A stretch of DNA of 15,959 nucleotides from assembly GCA_030040595.1 (NCBI GenBank), contig JASHTL010000072.1:1-15959 (forward strand), written 5' to 3'. Numbering within the stretch: the first letter of the stretch is position 1; each line of letters starts with the position of its first letter. The position numbers were made by a program, and so were the translations under genes. The notes beneath the pieces are model-generated. The model was not told where the DNA came from, made no database searches, and worked only from the letters and a program-made list of their open reading frames with translations. This document shows positions 1-7,177 of the stretch, piece by piece. This DNA comes from Microcaldota archaeon. Lineage in GTDB: Archaea; Micrarchaeota; Micrarchaeia; Micrarchaeales; CABMGC01.

Positions 1-661
1 AGAATCCAAGTTCTGAAGCGGTGAACTCCCTGTCGAGCTTTATCGGGCTTCCGTATCCTGCGCCCGTGCCAAGCGGAGACTGGTCCACAAGCCAGAGCGC
101 AGATTCAAGCAGTGCGATGTTGTCATGCATCGAGTCTATGAAAGCGCAGGACCATAGGGCTATGGAGGATGGCATCGCTTTCCTGGTGTGCGTGTAACCC
201 GGTAGCTCCACATTGCCATACTTGCCGGAAAAGGCCTGCAGCGCAGAAACGAATTCTTTCGAGTAGGCAATGCAATCCTTCAGGTTGTCCTTGCAGTAAA
301 GGCGCAGCGCTGTGAGCACCTGGTCGTTTCTTGACCTGCCGGTGTGTATCTTCTTCCCCAGCTCCCCGAGCTTATCAGTAAGCTCGTTCTCTATAGCGGT
401 GTGGCTGTCCTCCTGCTCCTTCGATATCTCGAACTTGCCCTGCTCAGCAAGCTTCTTTATGTGCTCAAGTTCCTTGACCAGCTTGGCTGAGTCTGCCTGC
501 GAGAGTATGCCTATCTTTGCCAGCATCCTTGCATGCGCAATAGACGCAATGCAGTCGTACTTGAGAAGCTTCATGTCAAGCCTGTAGTCGTTGCCTACAG
601 TGAACTCCTCTACGTCCTTCTCAACGGAATAGCCCTTGTCCCAGAGCTTAGCCCTTGCCAT
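1..661 (-). CDS. argH: Argininosuccinate lyase, C-terminal part cut off by window edge
   Basis: ArgH splits argininosuccinate into arginine and fumarate, the last step of arginine synthesis, in the cytosol. About 220 N-terminal residues are visible, read from the minus strand; the frame runs off the left edge. Fumarase/aspartase-superfamily landmarks of ArgH are clear: EDSHTAIENEL near residue 83, HTGRSRNDQV near residue 105, and PGYTHTRKAMPSS near residue 155. The chosen ATG (659-661) begins MARAKLWDKGY and lies inside the 3' end of argG, giving a 14-nt overlap, so translation is probably coupled to argG. The signature loop with the catalytic serine is beyond the window. Family identity is secure. 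Confidence 0.95.
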   Translation of the reverse strand, partial: MARAKLWDKGYSVEKDVEEFTVGNDYRLDMKLLKYDCIASIAHARMLAKIGILSQADSAKLVKELEHIKKLAEQGKFEISKEQEDSHTAIENELTDKLGELGKKIHTGRSRNDQVLTALRLYCKDNLKDCIAYSKEFVSALQAFSGKYGNVELPGYTHTRKAMPSSIALWSCAFIDSMHDNIALLESALWLVDQSPLGTGAGYGSPIKLDREFTASELGF

Positions 662-1925
662 TCTTATCAGCCTTGTTCTTCTTCAGCCAACTGTAGTCCA
701 CCTTTCCTTTCATTGCAAGATAGTGAGCCTTCAGCCTTATCGCGTTTATGTTTATGAATCCCTTGGAGTCCATTGCGTTGAAACCGCCTTCCACGTCCAT
801 GCTCGACTGCTTCTGGTCATACAGCGATGTTGGCGATTCCCTTCCTATCGTGTTGACGTTGCCCTTGTAGAGCGAGAGCGTCACTGACCCGTCTATGGCC
901 TCCTGGCTCTTGTTTATTGCGCTCATCAGGAAGTCCATCTCCGGCGAGAACCAGAAGCCGTTGTAGATCAACTCTGAGAACTTCGGTATAAGCATGTCGC
1001 GTATGTGCATGACTTCCTTATCCATTGCAATGCCCTCAAGATCGCGGTGCGCAATCCAGAGTATGGTGGCGCCAGGCGTTTCATAGACTCCCCTTGATTT
1101 GATGCCTATGAATCTGTTCTCGACCATGTCCACTCTCCCTATCCCGTTCTCAGTTCCCAGCTTATTCAGGTATACGAACATTTCAAGCGGCTCTGTCTTA
1201 CTCACCTTATGCGTCTTGTCAACCACCTTCACCGGGTTACCGTCCTTGAAATGGATCTCAACAACAGTTTCCTTGGCAGGTGTAGCGTCTATCGACGCTG
1301 TTCTTGAGAAGACATGCTCAGGCGTCCTGAATTCCGGGTCCTCAAGCACTCCCGCTTCGTGGCTTATGTGCATCAGGTTCTCGTCCTCGCTGTATGGTTT
1401 TGCGGCAGTAGCCTTTACAGGTATGCCCCACTTCTTCGCGTATGCTATCATGTCGCTTCTTCCCTTGAATTCGGAGAGAAATTCGACATCCTTCCATGGT
1501 GAGATTACCTTGATCTCAGGATAAAGGGCATAGTAGGTCAGCTCGAATCTTACCTGGTCATTGCCCTTGCCAGTGGCGCCGTGCGCCACGTACTGCGCGC
1601 CCTCCTTCTTGGCTATTTCTATCTGGGCCTTGGCAAGCAATGGCCTTGCTATAGACGTGCCAAGGAGATACCTGCCCTCGTAAAGCGCATTTCCGCGCAT
1701 CGCAGGGAAGATGAAGTCCGTTACAAACTCCTTCTTCAAGTCCTCAATGTACACTTTTGACGCTCCTGTCTTTAGCGCCTTCTCCTTTATCGCAGAGAAG
1801 TCCTCGTCCTGTCCAATGTCGCCAACAAAGCATACGACTTCGTAGCCCTTTTTCACCAACCACTTGAGGATGACGGATGTGTCAAGTCCTCCGCTGTATG
1901 CGAGTACAACTTTTTGTTTTGCCAT
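648..1925 (-). CDS. argG: Argininosuccinate synthase
   Basis: ArgG joins citrulline and aspartate using ATP (released as AMP and PPi) to make argininosuccinate, the substrate of the next gene, argH. The protein has 425 residues, slightly more than the usual ~400. The N-type ATP pyrophosphatase loop AYSGGLDTS is at residues 9-17; GTSIARPLLAK, GATGKGNDQVRFE and PYSEDENLMHISHEAG are further ArgG hallmarks in the expected order. The extra length is a lysine-rich C-terminal tail that overlaps the argH start. It follows the GNAT gene by 31 nt. An A/T-rich stretch in that gap is too close to the ATG to be a convincing promoter, so argG is probably transcribed from the promoter upstream of the 87-aa gene. 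Confidence 0.97.
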   Translation of the reverse strand: MAKQKVVLAYSGGLDTSVILKWLVKKGYEVVCFVGDIGQDEDFSAIKEKALKTGASKVYIEDLKKEFVTDFIFPAMRGNALYEGRYLLGTSIARPLLAKAQIEIAKKEGAQYVAHGATGKGNDQVRFELTYYALYPEIKVISPWKDVEFLSEFKGRSDMIAYAKKWGIPVKATAAKPYSEDENLMHISHEAGVLEDPEFRTPEHVFSRTASIDATPAKETVVEIHFKDGNPVKVVDKTHKVSKTEPLEMFVYLNKLGTENGIGRVDMVENRFIGIKSRGVYETPGATILWIAHRDLEGIAMDKEVMHIRDMLIPKFSELIYNGFWFSPEMDFLMSAINKSQEAIDGSVTLSLYKGNVNTIGRESPTSLYDQKQSSMDVEGGFNAMDSKGFININAIRLKAHYLAMKGKVDYSWLKKNKADKNGKG

Positions 1926-1956
1926 GCTACCACTTTAGAATAGAATATTAATAGAC

Positions 1957-2556
1957 TTATTCATGCCTCTGCTCTGCTGCGAGCGCAAATCCGGCCTCTT
2001 TGGTCTTCTCATGCGCATCTCTTGTCAGTACATAGGCGTATCTGCCGGAAGGATTCTCCAGTTCGAGGCCCATCTTAAGAACCTCGCCAAGCGGAACTTC
2101 AGCAAATCCCTTTTCAGAGAGCAGCCGGTATCCCTGGCTCTGCTTGTTCTTTATCATCACAACCGTTGCAGAAGGATCCTTTTCGAATATCGCCTCTATT
2201 ATGCTGTCCGACATGCCTCCGTAAATCCCCAGGCCCCTGTAGTAGGGCTGCACTACAATCGATCGTATCTCATAGCAATGGTCCGGCCACTTGACCACAG
2301 CCATGTGCGCGGCAGCTTTTCCGTTTTCATGGTGGTCTATTGCAATAAAAGAATCGGCATTGCCAGAAAGGATCCAGCTTGCTACGCGTCCGTGCGTAAC
2401 CGCGTTGACGGCGCCTGACTTGTCATGCTCGGCGTTGACCATGCCGGCTATAGTCTTGACATCGCTAGTGCGATGCGCCGCTTTTAGCTCAACGTCATAG
2501 CCGAAGCCAAGCATGGGCTGGAACTTCGGTTCTATCAGTATGGTTCTGCTTGCCAT
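1957..2556 (-). CDS. GNAT-family N-acetyltransferase in the arginine operon
   Basis: 199 residues. The acetyl-CoA-binding motif A is visible at about residues 96-113 (IRSIVVQPYYRGLGIYG), followed by a helix and a late LLSEKGFAEVP segment (about 145-155) typical of the GNAT C-terminal strand. It lies 7 nt downstream of the 87-aa gene and 31 nt upstream of argG, on the same strand. GNAT proteins acetylate amines with acetyl-CoA; the substrate cannot be read from the sequence. Its place in an arginine operon makes a short ArgA-like glutamate N-acetyltransferase possible, but a protein or small-molecule acetyltransferase unrelated to arginine fits equally well. The ATG chosen has no obvious ribosome site, which fits coupling to the gene in front. 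Confidence 0.85.
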   Translation of the reverse strand: MASRTILIEPKFQPMLGFGYDVELKAAHRTSDVKTIAGMVNAEHDKSGAVNAVTHGRVASWILSGNADSFIAIDHHENGKAAAHMAVVKWPDHCYEIRSIVVQPYYRGLGIYGGMSDSIIEAIFEKDPSATVVMIKNKQSQGYRLLSEKGFAEVPLGEVLKMGLELENPSGRYAYVLTRDAHEKTKEAGFALAAEQRHE

Positions 2557-2563
2557 GGAAATC

Positions 2564-2827
2564 TTATCTTATGTAAGAAGGAATCTCGGACGGATCGTAG
2601 TCCTTGCCTACCTCTGATGCACCCTCACCTGAATCAGGTTTGGCGAAGTGTATTACCATCGTATTCTTCTTGTTCTTCGGAAACTGGAAGGTGAGCACGG
2701 GATTGTGCTGCTCGATGAACTTGCTCAGCTCCTTTGCAAGCTTTGGGTCATCAAAGTCCACAGGGAGCAGTATCTTTCCGTCCTCCTCGAGCTTTGCGTA
2801 TTCCTTTCCGCTTTTCTTCATCTGCAT
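2564..2827 (-). CDS. Uncharacterised small protein, first gene of the arginine operon
   Basis: 87 residues, soluble and highly charged, with no family recognised. Residues 1-30 are Lys/Glu/Asp-rich, 30-43 look helical (KLAKELSKFIEQH), 44-61 look like two strands (PVLTFQFP, NTMVIHFAK), and the last 25 residues are acidic and probably flexible. It is the first gene after the operon promoter. The start is supported by a GTGAG element four bases before the ATG, the same GTGA spacing seen before Sec61-beta and other genes here. An internal ATG at codon 3 would shorten it by two residues. No link to arginine metabolism is visible apart from position. Confidence 0.75.
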   Translation of the reverse strand: MQMKKSGKEYAKLEEDGKILLPVDFDDPKLAKELSKFIEQHNPVLTFQFPKNKKNTMVIHFAKPDSGEGASEVGKDYDPSEIPSYIR

Positions 2828-2861
2828 ATTCTCACTTGTCCTTCAGCAATAATATGCCTGA

Positions 2862-2876
2862 CCTTATATATTAAGG
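2862..2876 (-). promoter_or_regulatory. TATA box of the arginine operon inside a 15-bp inverted repeat
   Basis: On the minus strand this reads as a TATA element (TTAATATATAAGG) about 41 nt before the ATG of the 87-aa gene, which predicts a leader of roughly 14 nt carrying the GTGAG ribosome site. The outer five bases on each side (CCTTA/TAAGG) are perfectly complementary, so a dimeric regulator could bind over the TATA box. No experiment supports this; the call rests on spacing and composition. Confidence 0.55.
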
Positions 2877-2909
2877 ATGCGGCACTAATAATACAATATG
2901 AGCTGTATG

Positions 2910-2925
2910 TGTATCAAATGATACA
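2910..2925. promoter_or_regulatory. Candidate operator: 16-bp perfect palindrome
   Basis: TGTATCAAATGATACA has perfect 7-bp arms (TGTATCA/TGATACA) around a 2-nt centre. It ends exactly where the TATA box of the HTH-ACT gene begins, where an archaeal regulator would act on BRE/TATA recognition. It is also about 35 bp upstream of the arginine-operon TATA box, so one bound dimer could affect both promoters. The encoded HTH-ACT protein is the obvious candidate ligand-responsive binder, by position only. Confidence 0.5.
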
Positions 2926-2936
2926 TTTATATATTT
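2926..2936 (+). promoter_or_regulatory. TATA box of the HTH-ACT gene, leaderless start
   Basis: TTTATATATTT is centred about 26 nt before the ATG at 2956, the usual archaeal TATA-to-start distance. Transcription would therefore begin at or next to the start codon, giving a leaderless mRNA. This also decides the start: ATG 2956 rather than the in-frame TTG at 2950. Confidence 0.65.
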
Positions 2937-2955
2937 TGGCGGTGCATGATTGTGC

Positions 2956-3549
2956 ATGAGCATATCAGACACGGTGCGCGTATACCTGAAGAACAAGCCT
3001 TACACGCAGGAAGCGCTTGAATACGGAATAGTCAATTTCAGCGCGCTGGCAAGGCTTATACAGAAGGAGCTGGGGATAAAGAACTACCAAGCGATAAAAG
3101 CCGCGATAAGGAGATACGCGGAACACATTGAGTCGGTGAAGGGGAGCATAGAGGCAAGGGCGCTTAAGGTCCTTAAGGAAAATAGGATAGCCCTGCTTGA
3201 CGGCGTTCATGTCATAGTCTCGGATGAGGAACTCGAGATAGACAATGACGCGAAGGTCAAGATAGACAATTACTACGTATATCTGACAAGGAAGAACGTG
3301 ATGAAGGACCTTGGCAAGAAGGCAAAGGAGAGCATAATAAAGGTTAACGACAACTGCTCCACGCTGATAATATACTCTGGTGAGAACCTCGAGAGCGGGT
3401 CAGGGGTTGTGGCATTCCTCACTTCGCTACTCGCGGAGCAGAACATAAACGTTGTAGAGCTGATCTCCTGCTACACCGAGACGATAATCGTGGTCAACAG
3501 AACGGATGCGCTAAGAAGCTACGAGATACTCTCAGGGATAGTTAAATGA
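2956..3549 (+). CDS. HTH and ACT-domain protein, putative amino-acid-responsive regulator
   Basis: 197 residues from the ATG at 2956; the TTG six bases earlier is in frame but poorly placed relative to the TATA box. Residues 1-58 are helical and resemble an HTH (YGIVNFSALARLIQKELGI, then IKAAIRRYAEHI). Residues 134-195 look like an ACT domain of the aspartokinase type, with SGSGVVAFLTSLLAEQNINV followed by a strand ending in ETIIVV. ACT domains usually bind amino acids or similar effectors. The gene diverges from the arginine operon with a palindrome next to its own TATA box, suggesting autoregulation and perhaps control of the arginine genes; that is inference. It converges with the doc operon, with only 4 nt between the stops. 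No effector-binding residues can be assigned by eye. Confidence 0.8.
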   Translation: MSISDTVRVYLKNKPYTQEALEYGIVNFSALARLIQKELGIKNYQAIKAAIRRYAEHIESVKGSIEARALKVLKENRIALLDGVHVIVSDEELEIDNDAKVKIDNYYVYLTRKNVMKDLGKKAKESIIKVNDNCSTLIIYSGENLESGSGVVAFLTSLLAEQNINVVELISCYTETIIVVNRTDALRSYEILSGIVK

Positions 3550-3553
3550 AGAA

Positions 3554-3664
3554 TCAGTGCGCATTACGAAGCTTCTGTGCGTAGCTTTCGCTAGCCAATT
3601 CTTGGAGAAGATGCTTCCTTTCCTTTATTATCCGATCTACTATCTTTTCTACAAAGTCTCTCAT
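3554..3664 (-). CDS. 36-aa ORF overlapping the doc stop codon, possible partner of Doc
   Basis: The ORF starts MRDFVEKIVDRIIKERKHLL and has 36 residues. Its ATG overlaps the doc TGA in an ATGA arrangement (4-nt overlap), typical of translational coupling in toxin-antitoxin and other operon pairs. The peptide has the periodicity of an amphipathic helix, with many Lys/Arg/Glu and regularly spaced Ile/Val/Leu. It has no Cys and no membrane segment. Toxin-neutralising peptides of Phd type also use a helical segment, but no homology is claimed, and antitoxin genes normally come before doc, not after. The alternative is a chance ORF in a short spacer; the coupling and helical pattern argue moderately against that. 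Confidence 0.5.
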   Translation of the reverse strand: MRDFVEKIVDRIIKERKHLLQELASESYAQKLRNAH

Positions 3665-4005
3665 TTTGTACACTTCTGAATAAACTTTTCAATTTCATGT
3701 ATATTATACTTTTGGTTTGCTATGCCATAGACAAGGTCAAGAGCGTCTTCATCAGTTATCTTCAAATGTTTACCATTTATTTCCAGGAGCGTTACAGTAC
3801 TCACGAATGCGGTCCGCTTATTTCCATCAAGAAATATGTGAAACGTCACTAAGTCATATAGGAGCGCTGCTGCTTTTCTAGCAAGCGGTGAGTCCTTACT
3901 AAGTTTATTTATAGTAAATTGCAGATTAGCTTCGTTAATCACTGTGCCATTCTCCCCGATCTTCTTGTTTATTTCTATAATATCCGTTTCTTCCAACAGT
4001 TTCAT
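3661..4005 (-). CDS. doc: Doc-type Fic-fold protein (death-on-curing family)
   Basis: 114 residues, close to Doc size (~126). The Fic-core motif is at residues 56-64, HIFLDGNKR, followed by TAF. Lys at position 63 replaces the Gly of AMP-transferring Fic enzymes; that change marks Doc, which phosphorylates EF-Tu in bacteria. H56 would be the catalytic base. The ATG is 4 nt after the argS stop, and a GTGAT ribosome site overlaps that stop codon, so expression is tied to argS. No antitoxin gene lies upstream; the only small neighbour is the 36-aa ORF overlapping its 3' end. GC is about 36% by hand count, well below argS, which suggests recent acquisition. Whether it acts as a toxin, and on what target, is unknown. 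Confidence 0.88.
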   Translation of the reverse strand: MKLLEETDIIEINKKIGENGTVINEANLQFTINKLSKDSPLARKAAALLYDLVTFHIFLDGNKRTAFVSTVTLLEINGKHLKITDEDALDLVYGIANQKYNIHEIEKFIQKCTK

Positions 4006-4009
4006 TAGA

Positions 4010-5917
4010 TCACATCGAGTCGACAGTGCCTATGCCCAGGAGCATTAGCATGTTCTTTGTCACATGCATCGTTGACCAGACAAGGGCAAGCCTCATCTCC
4101 TTCGCCTCGCCCCCCTTGATTACGTGCATCTGCTCGTAGAACCTGCTGAAGAGCATTGCGAGGTCGAGCAGATAGTCCGTCACAACATTAGGCCTGTGCT
4201 CGCCGCACGCTTTCTCCACGATGTCCTGGGCCTCGCCCAGCAGCCTCACCAGTTCGAAGTCTGCGCCGCGGCCTATATGCGTGTAATCCGAGTCCTTGAG
4301 CTCCATTGGCGTGTATACGGCTTTCTCAAGTATCCTCTTCGACCTTGCATACGTGTACATGCAATAGGGCGCGCTGTTGCTCTCGAAGTCGAGGGCACGC
4401 TCCCATGAGAATGTGACCTGCTTCTCCGGAGCTATGCGCAGGAACTCGAATTTTATGGCGCCAAGCGACACTGCGTTAGCTATCTCGCCTGATTTTCTCT
4501 TGTCCTCTATCTTCTCGCTCTTCTCAACTATCTCCAGGGCCTTCTTTTTAACTTCGCTCAGCAAAGAGTCGGCAGTGTAATTCCTTCCTGACGTGTCTAT
4601 CCAGCCACCCTCCCTGCCGCTAAGGGAGCCGCCAGCTATGCTCACCTCCCCGTATGCGAGGTGTATTATGTTGCCTGAGGCTTCCGCATAGCCGGAAAGC
4701 CTGAATGCGGCCTTGAGAAGCAGCTGCGCATACCTTTGCGATGTGCCTATTATGTTAACCACCATCTCCGCCTGGCCGAATATCGCGGAGATGCCCTTGC
4801 CGGAAGTCGTGTAGAGCACTTTTCCGTTAGGCTGCGCGTTCATGAATTGTCCGTACTTGAAAGGATCCTCTATGATCCCGAATTTCCACATGTGGAAGGC
4901 GATGTCTTTCGCAACATATGTTGCCGTGCCGTTGCTCCTGACGAGCACCTTGGTCTCTTCCGTTGGATTCTCGAACTCTTTCGCAAACTCCTTTGCCTTT
5001 TCCAGGGGCAGTATTATGCACCCTGCATACTTGCCATCCTTCGGCCTTTGCAGCGCATTTTTAGATTCGAGGATCTTCAGCGCCTTCTCGAGTAGCTTTC
5101 CTGCAACTATGTCGCTTTCCCATACCAGCAGGTCATGCGATATGCCATAGCTAGCGTCTGTCTCGTACTGCGCCATGACGCACTGTTCGGCCAGCTTCCT
5201 CGCTTCCACAGCGTCCGGGCTTGCAGGGTTCTCCATCCGCTCGTTTATCCTCTTTATCTCCTCGCTTGCAGCCTTGTCCTCCTTCATCCTCTTGTTCACG
5301 AGCACGTACTGCTCGCCGAGCCACTGGTCGAATTTTCCTTCCGGCTTGCCACTCAGGTTTCTCATGCCCCAGAACGACTCCGCAACCTGAAGGCCCAGGT
5401 CGTCGATATAGTCTTCCCTCTCAACGTTGTATCCGTTTGCAGCTAGTATGTTAGATATGGCGTCGCCCAGCAGGGCATTCCTCAGATGGCCTATGTGCCA
5501 GGGCTTGTTCGGATTGACGCTTGGCGATTCAACTATGACACGCTTGCCTTTGCCTTTTGATGTTGATCCGTAGAACTCCTTCCTCTCCTTTATCGCAGAG
5601 ACTACCAGCCTGGCGTACGCCCCCTCATTCATTGTTGCATTCAGGTAGCCTGACGCGTCGCTTACCGCAGATATTAGACCCTGCGCTTCTGTCGCTGCAG
5701 ATATCTGCTTTGATATCTCAGCAGGAGCCTTCTTCAGCTGTTTCGCCAAGCTGAACGAGATTGATGAGCTGAGGTCTCCGAACCCGGGCTTTGCCCTTGT
5801 TACCGAAGACCTGAGCTGCTCTGCCGTTGCACTGCTTTCCGGATATGCCTTCTTCACGGCTCCAGCCATGATCTTAACGAAGTCTTCTATAGCCTGCTGG
5901 TTTGGGCTTGTCGTCAT
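4010..5917 (-). CDS. argS: Arginyl-tRNA synthetase
   Basis: 635 residues, slightly longer than typical ArgRS. It charges tRNA-Arg with arginine, forming arginyl-adenylate only in the presence of tRNA. In order: an N-terminal Add-1-like domain (1-110) for the tRNA D-loop; the class I HIGH motif at 141-144 within NPNKPWHIGHLRNALLGD; the catalytic Rossmann domain to about residue 430; and the alpha-helical anticodon domain ending RLALVWSTMHVTKNMLMLLG. The KMSKS loop is degenerate: the expected KMSSR position reads SLSGR (431-435), followed by a few extra residues (GGWIDTSGR). In ArgRS lacking KMSK, a lysine just before HIGH is known to compensate, and K138 is present. The gene follows the HD gene by 4 nt and precedes doc by 4 nt. 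Confidence 0.96.
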   Translation of the reverse strand: MTTSPNQQAIEDFVKIMAGAVKKAYPESSATAEQLRSSVTRAKPGFGDLSSSISFSLAKQLKKAPAEISKQISAATEAQGLISAVSDASGYLNATMNEGAYARLVVSAIKERKEFYGSTSKGKGKRVIVESPSVNPNKPWHIGHLRNALLGDAISNILAANGYNVEREDYIDDLGLQVAESFWGMRNLSGKPEGKFDQWLGEQYVLVNKRMKEDKAASEEIKRINERMENPASPDAVEARKLAEQCVMAQYETDASYGISHDLLVWESDIVAGKLLEKALKILESKNALQRPKDGKYAGCIILPLEKAKEFAKEFENPTEETKVLVRSNGTATYVAKDIAFHMWKFGIIEDPFKYGQFMNAQPNGKVLYTTSGKGISAIFGQAEMVVNIIGTSQRYAQLLLKAAFRLSGYAEASGNIIHLAYGEVSIAGGSLSGREGGWIDTSGRNYTADSLLSEVKKKALEIVEKSEKIEDKRKSGEIANAVSLGAIKFEFLRIAPEKQVTFSWERALDFESNSAPYCMYTYARSKRILEKAVYTPMELKDSDYTHIGRGADFELVRLLGEAQDIVEKACGEHRPNVVTDYLLDLAMLFSRFYEQMHVIKGGEAKEMRLALVWSTMHVTKNMLMLLGIGTVDSM

Positions 5918-5921
5918 CCTC

Positions 5922-7172
5922 TCAGCCTTTTCTCATGTATGATTCTATCGCCTTGCCGAGCTTTCTTCCGGATCCAGGCATGGCGTAGACCCTTGCGTCG
6001 TATAACGTCTTGCTGCCTACCATGTTGAGCACAAGTCCGCTGCTCTCCGTTATCGGCATTACCTTTCCCTTGCTCCTTATGTATATATTCGTATCCTCGT
6101 CTATGAGGCTGAGCGGCCTCATGGATATGGCGAATATCTCCTGCTCGTCCATTCCCGCAGCGTCGGCAAGCTTCGCTTTTTCATTCTCGCTCTCAATTAT
6201 CTTTCTTACCTTCTCGACGTCCTTAGGCACTGAACCCTTCTGGACCGGGTGCTGGCCGAGGTAGACGCATTCCAACGGTTCTCTCTCAAGGAAGGACCTT
6301 ATCAGCCATTTGAGGAACTTGTCCTTGCCTGCTCCGAGGTACTTGTACATCGATGACATTAACAAGTCATCGGTGTAGCTTGTTATTGCAAGCTCGTCCT
6401 GCCCGGAGAACATGTCCCTAGGATTTGGCATGAAGCCCTCCATTACAAGGTTCTCGAATATGCGCTCGGCCATCAGGCCGAATGCGGTGACGGTTCTGTG
6501 GTGGTATACGGACCTGTACATGTGGTACCTGCCTATGAGAAAGTCCTCGGCTGCAATCTCGTCCTTGTCGAACATTATCCCGTTCTTCACGTATGAGATT
6601 GTCCTTATCAGACGCTGTATGCTGACCCTGCCGTATGGCACCCCCGCGTTGTAGGAATCGCGCACCAGGTAGTCCGCCTTGTCTGCGTCAAGGGCAGACG
6701 ATATTAGGAGGCTGGTGCCGGCGCTCTTGCCCAGGAAAATATCAGAGATCTCAGAGGGTTTGTATGTCTCGAGCTTCTCTGAAAGGAATCTCTTGAGCAG
6801 GTAAGCGCCAAACTCTTCGTGATTCTTGCCTCCCAGCCGCTTGACGGCATTCTCTACCGTGTGCGAGAGCGGATAATGGCCTATGTCGTGGAGCAGCGCT
6901 GCAATGCGCAGCTTCTCGCCGTCGTCGTCTCCGGCCTTGCCTCCGTGCTTCCTTATCGCGCTTATGAACTGGCTTATCATGTGCATTGTGCCGACGCTGT
7001 GCGCGAACCTGGTGTGCGTGGCTCCTGGGTATACCAGATCTGTTGCGCCAAGCTGCTTTATCCTGTGCAGTCTCTGGAAGACGGGAGTGTCTATCAGCCC
7101 GAGCTCCTGCGCAGATATGTCTACATTGCCGTATATGTTGTCATTTATTCTCTTTGCAACATCAAGAACCAT
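5922..7172 (-). CDS. HD-domain phosphohydrolase, SAMHD1/dGTPase-like
   Basis: 416 residues. The start MVLDVAKRINDNIYGNVDIS and then LIDTPVFQRLHRIKQLG match the opening of the SAMHD1-like HD family (COG1078 type). Metal-binding residues are visible: H58 in HTRFAHS, H95-D96 in LLHDIGHYPLSH, and an Asp in the LDADKADYLVRDS stretch (162-170). Family members hydrolyse dNTPs to nucleoside and triphosphate, or act on other nucleotides; the substrate here is not determined. The rest (about 180-416) is mostly helical with a C-terminal alpha/beta part. Gaps of 4 nt to argS and 5 nt to the upstream dehydratase gene place it mid-operon; with NnrD it gives the operon a metabolite-housekeeping flavour (inference). 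Confidence 0.9.
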   Translation of the reverse strand: MVLDVAKRINDNIYGNVDISAQELGLIDTPVFQRLHRIKQLGATDLVYPGATHTRFAHSVGTMHMISQFISAIRKHGGKAGDDDGEKLRIAALLHDIGHYPLSHTVENAVKRLGGKNHEEFGAYLLKRFLSEKLETYKPSEISDIFLGKSAGTSLLISSALDADKADYLVRDSYNAGVPYGRVSIQRLIRTISYVKNGIMFDKDEIAAEDFLIGRYHMYRSVYHHRTVTAFGLMAERIFENLVMEGFMPNPRDMFSGQDELAITSYTDDLLMSSMYKYLGAGKDKFLKWLIRSFLEREPLECVYLGQHPVQKGSVPKDVEKVRKIIESENEKAKLADAAGMDEQEIFAISMRPLSLIDEDTNIYIRSKGKVMPITESSGLVLNMVGSKTLYDARVYAMPGSGRKLGKAIESYMRKG

Positions 7173-7177
7173 GCGAA

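Noticed and set aside
1099..1524. 141-codon plus-strand frame opposite argG
   Set aside because: argG is unambiguous; this is a shadow frame rich in Ser/Leu with no features.
1936..1956. A/T-rich element before argG as an internal promoter
   Set aside because: Its centre is only about 23 nt before the ATG, so transcription would start inside the gene.
2950..2955. TTG at 2950 as the start of the HTH-ACT protein
   Set aside because: The ATG at 2956 fits TATA spacing for a leaderless start and is the stronger codon.
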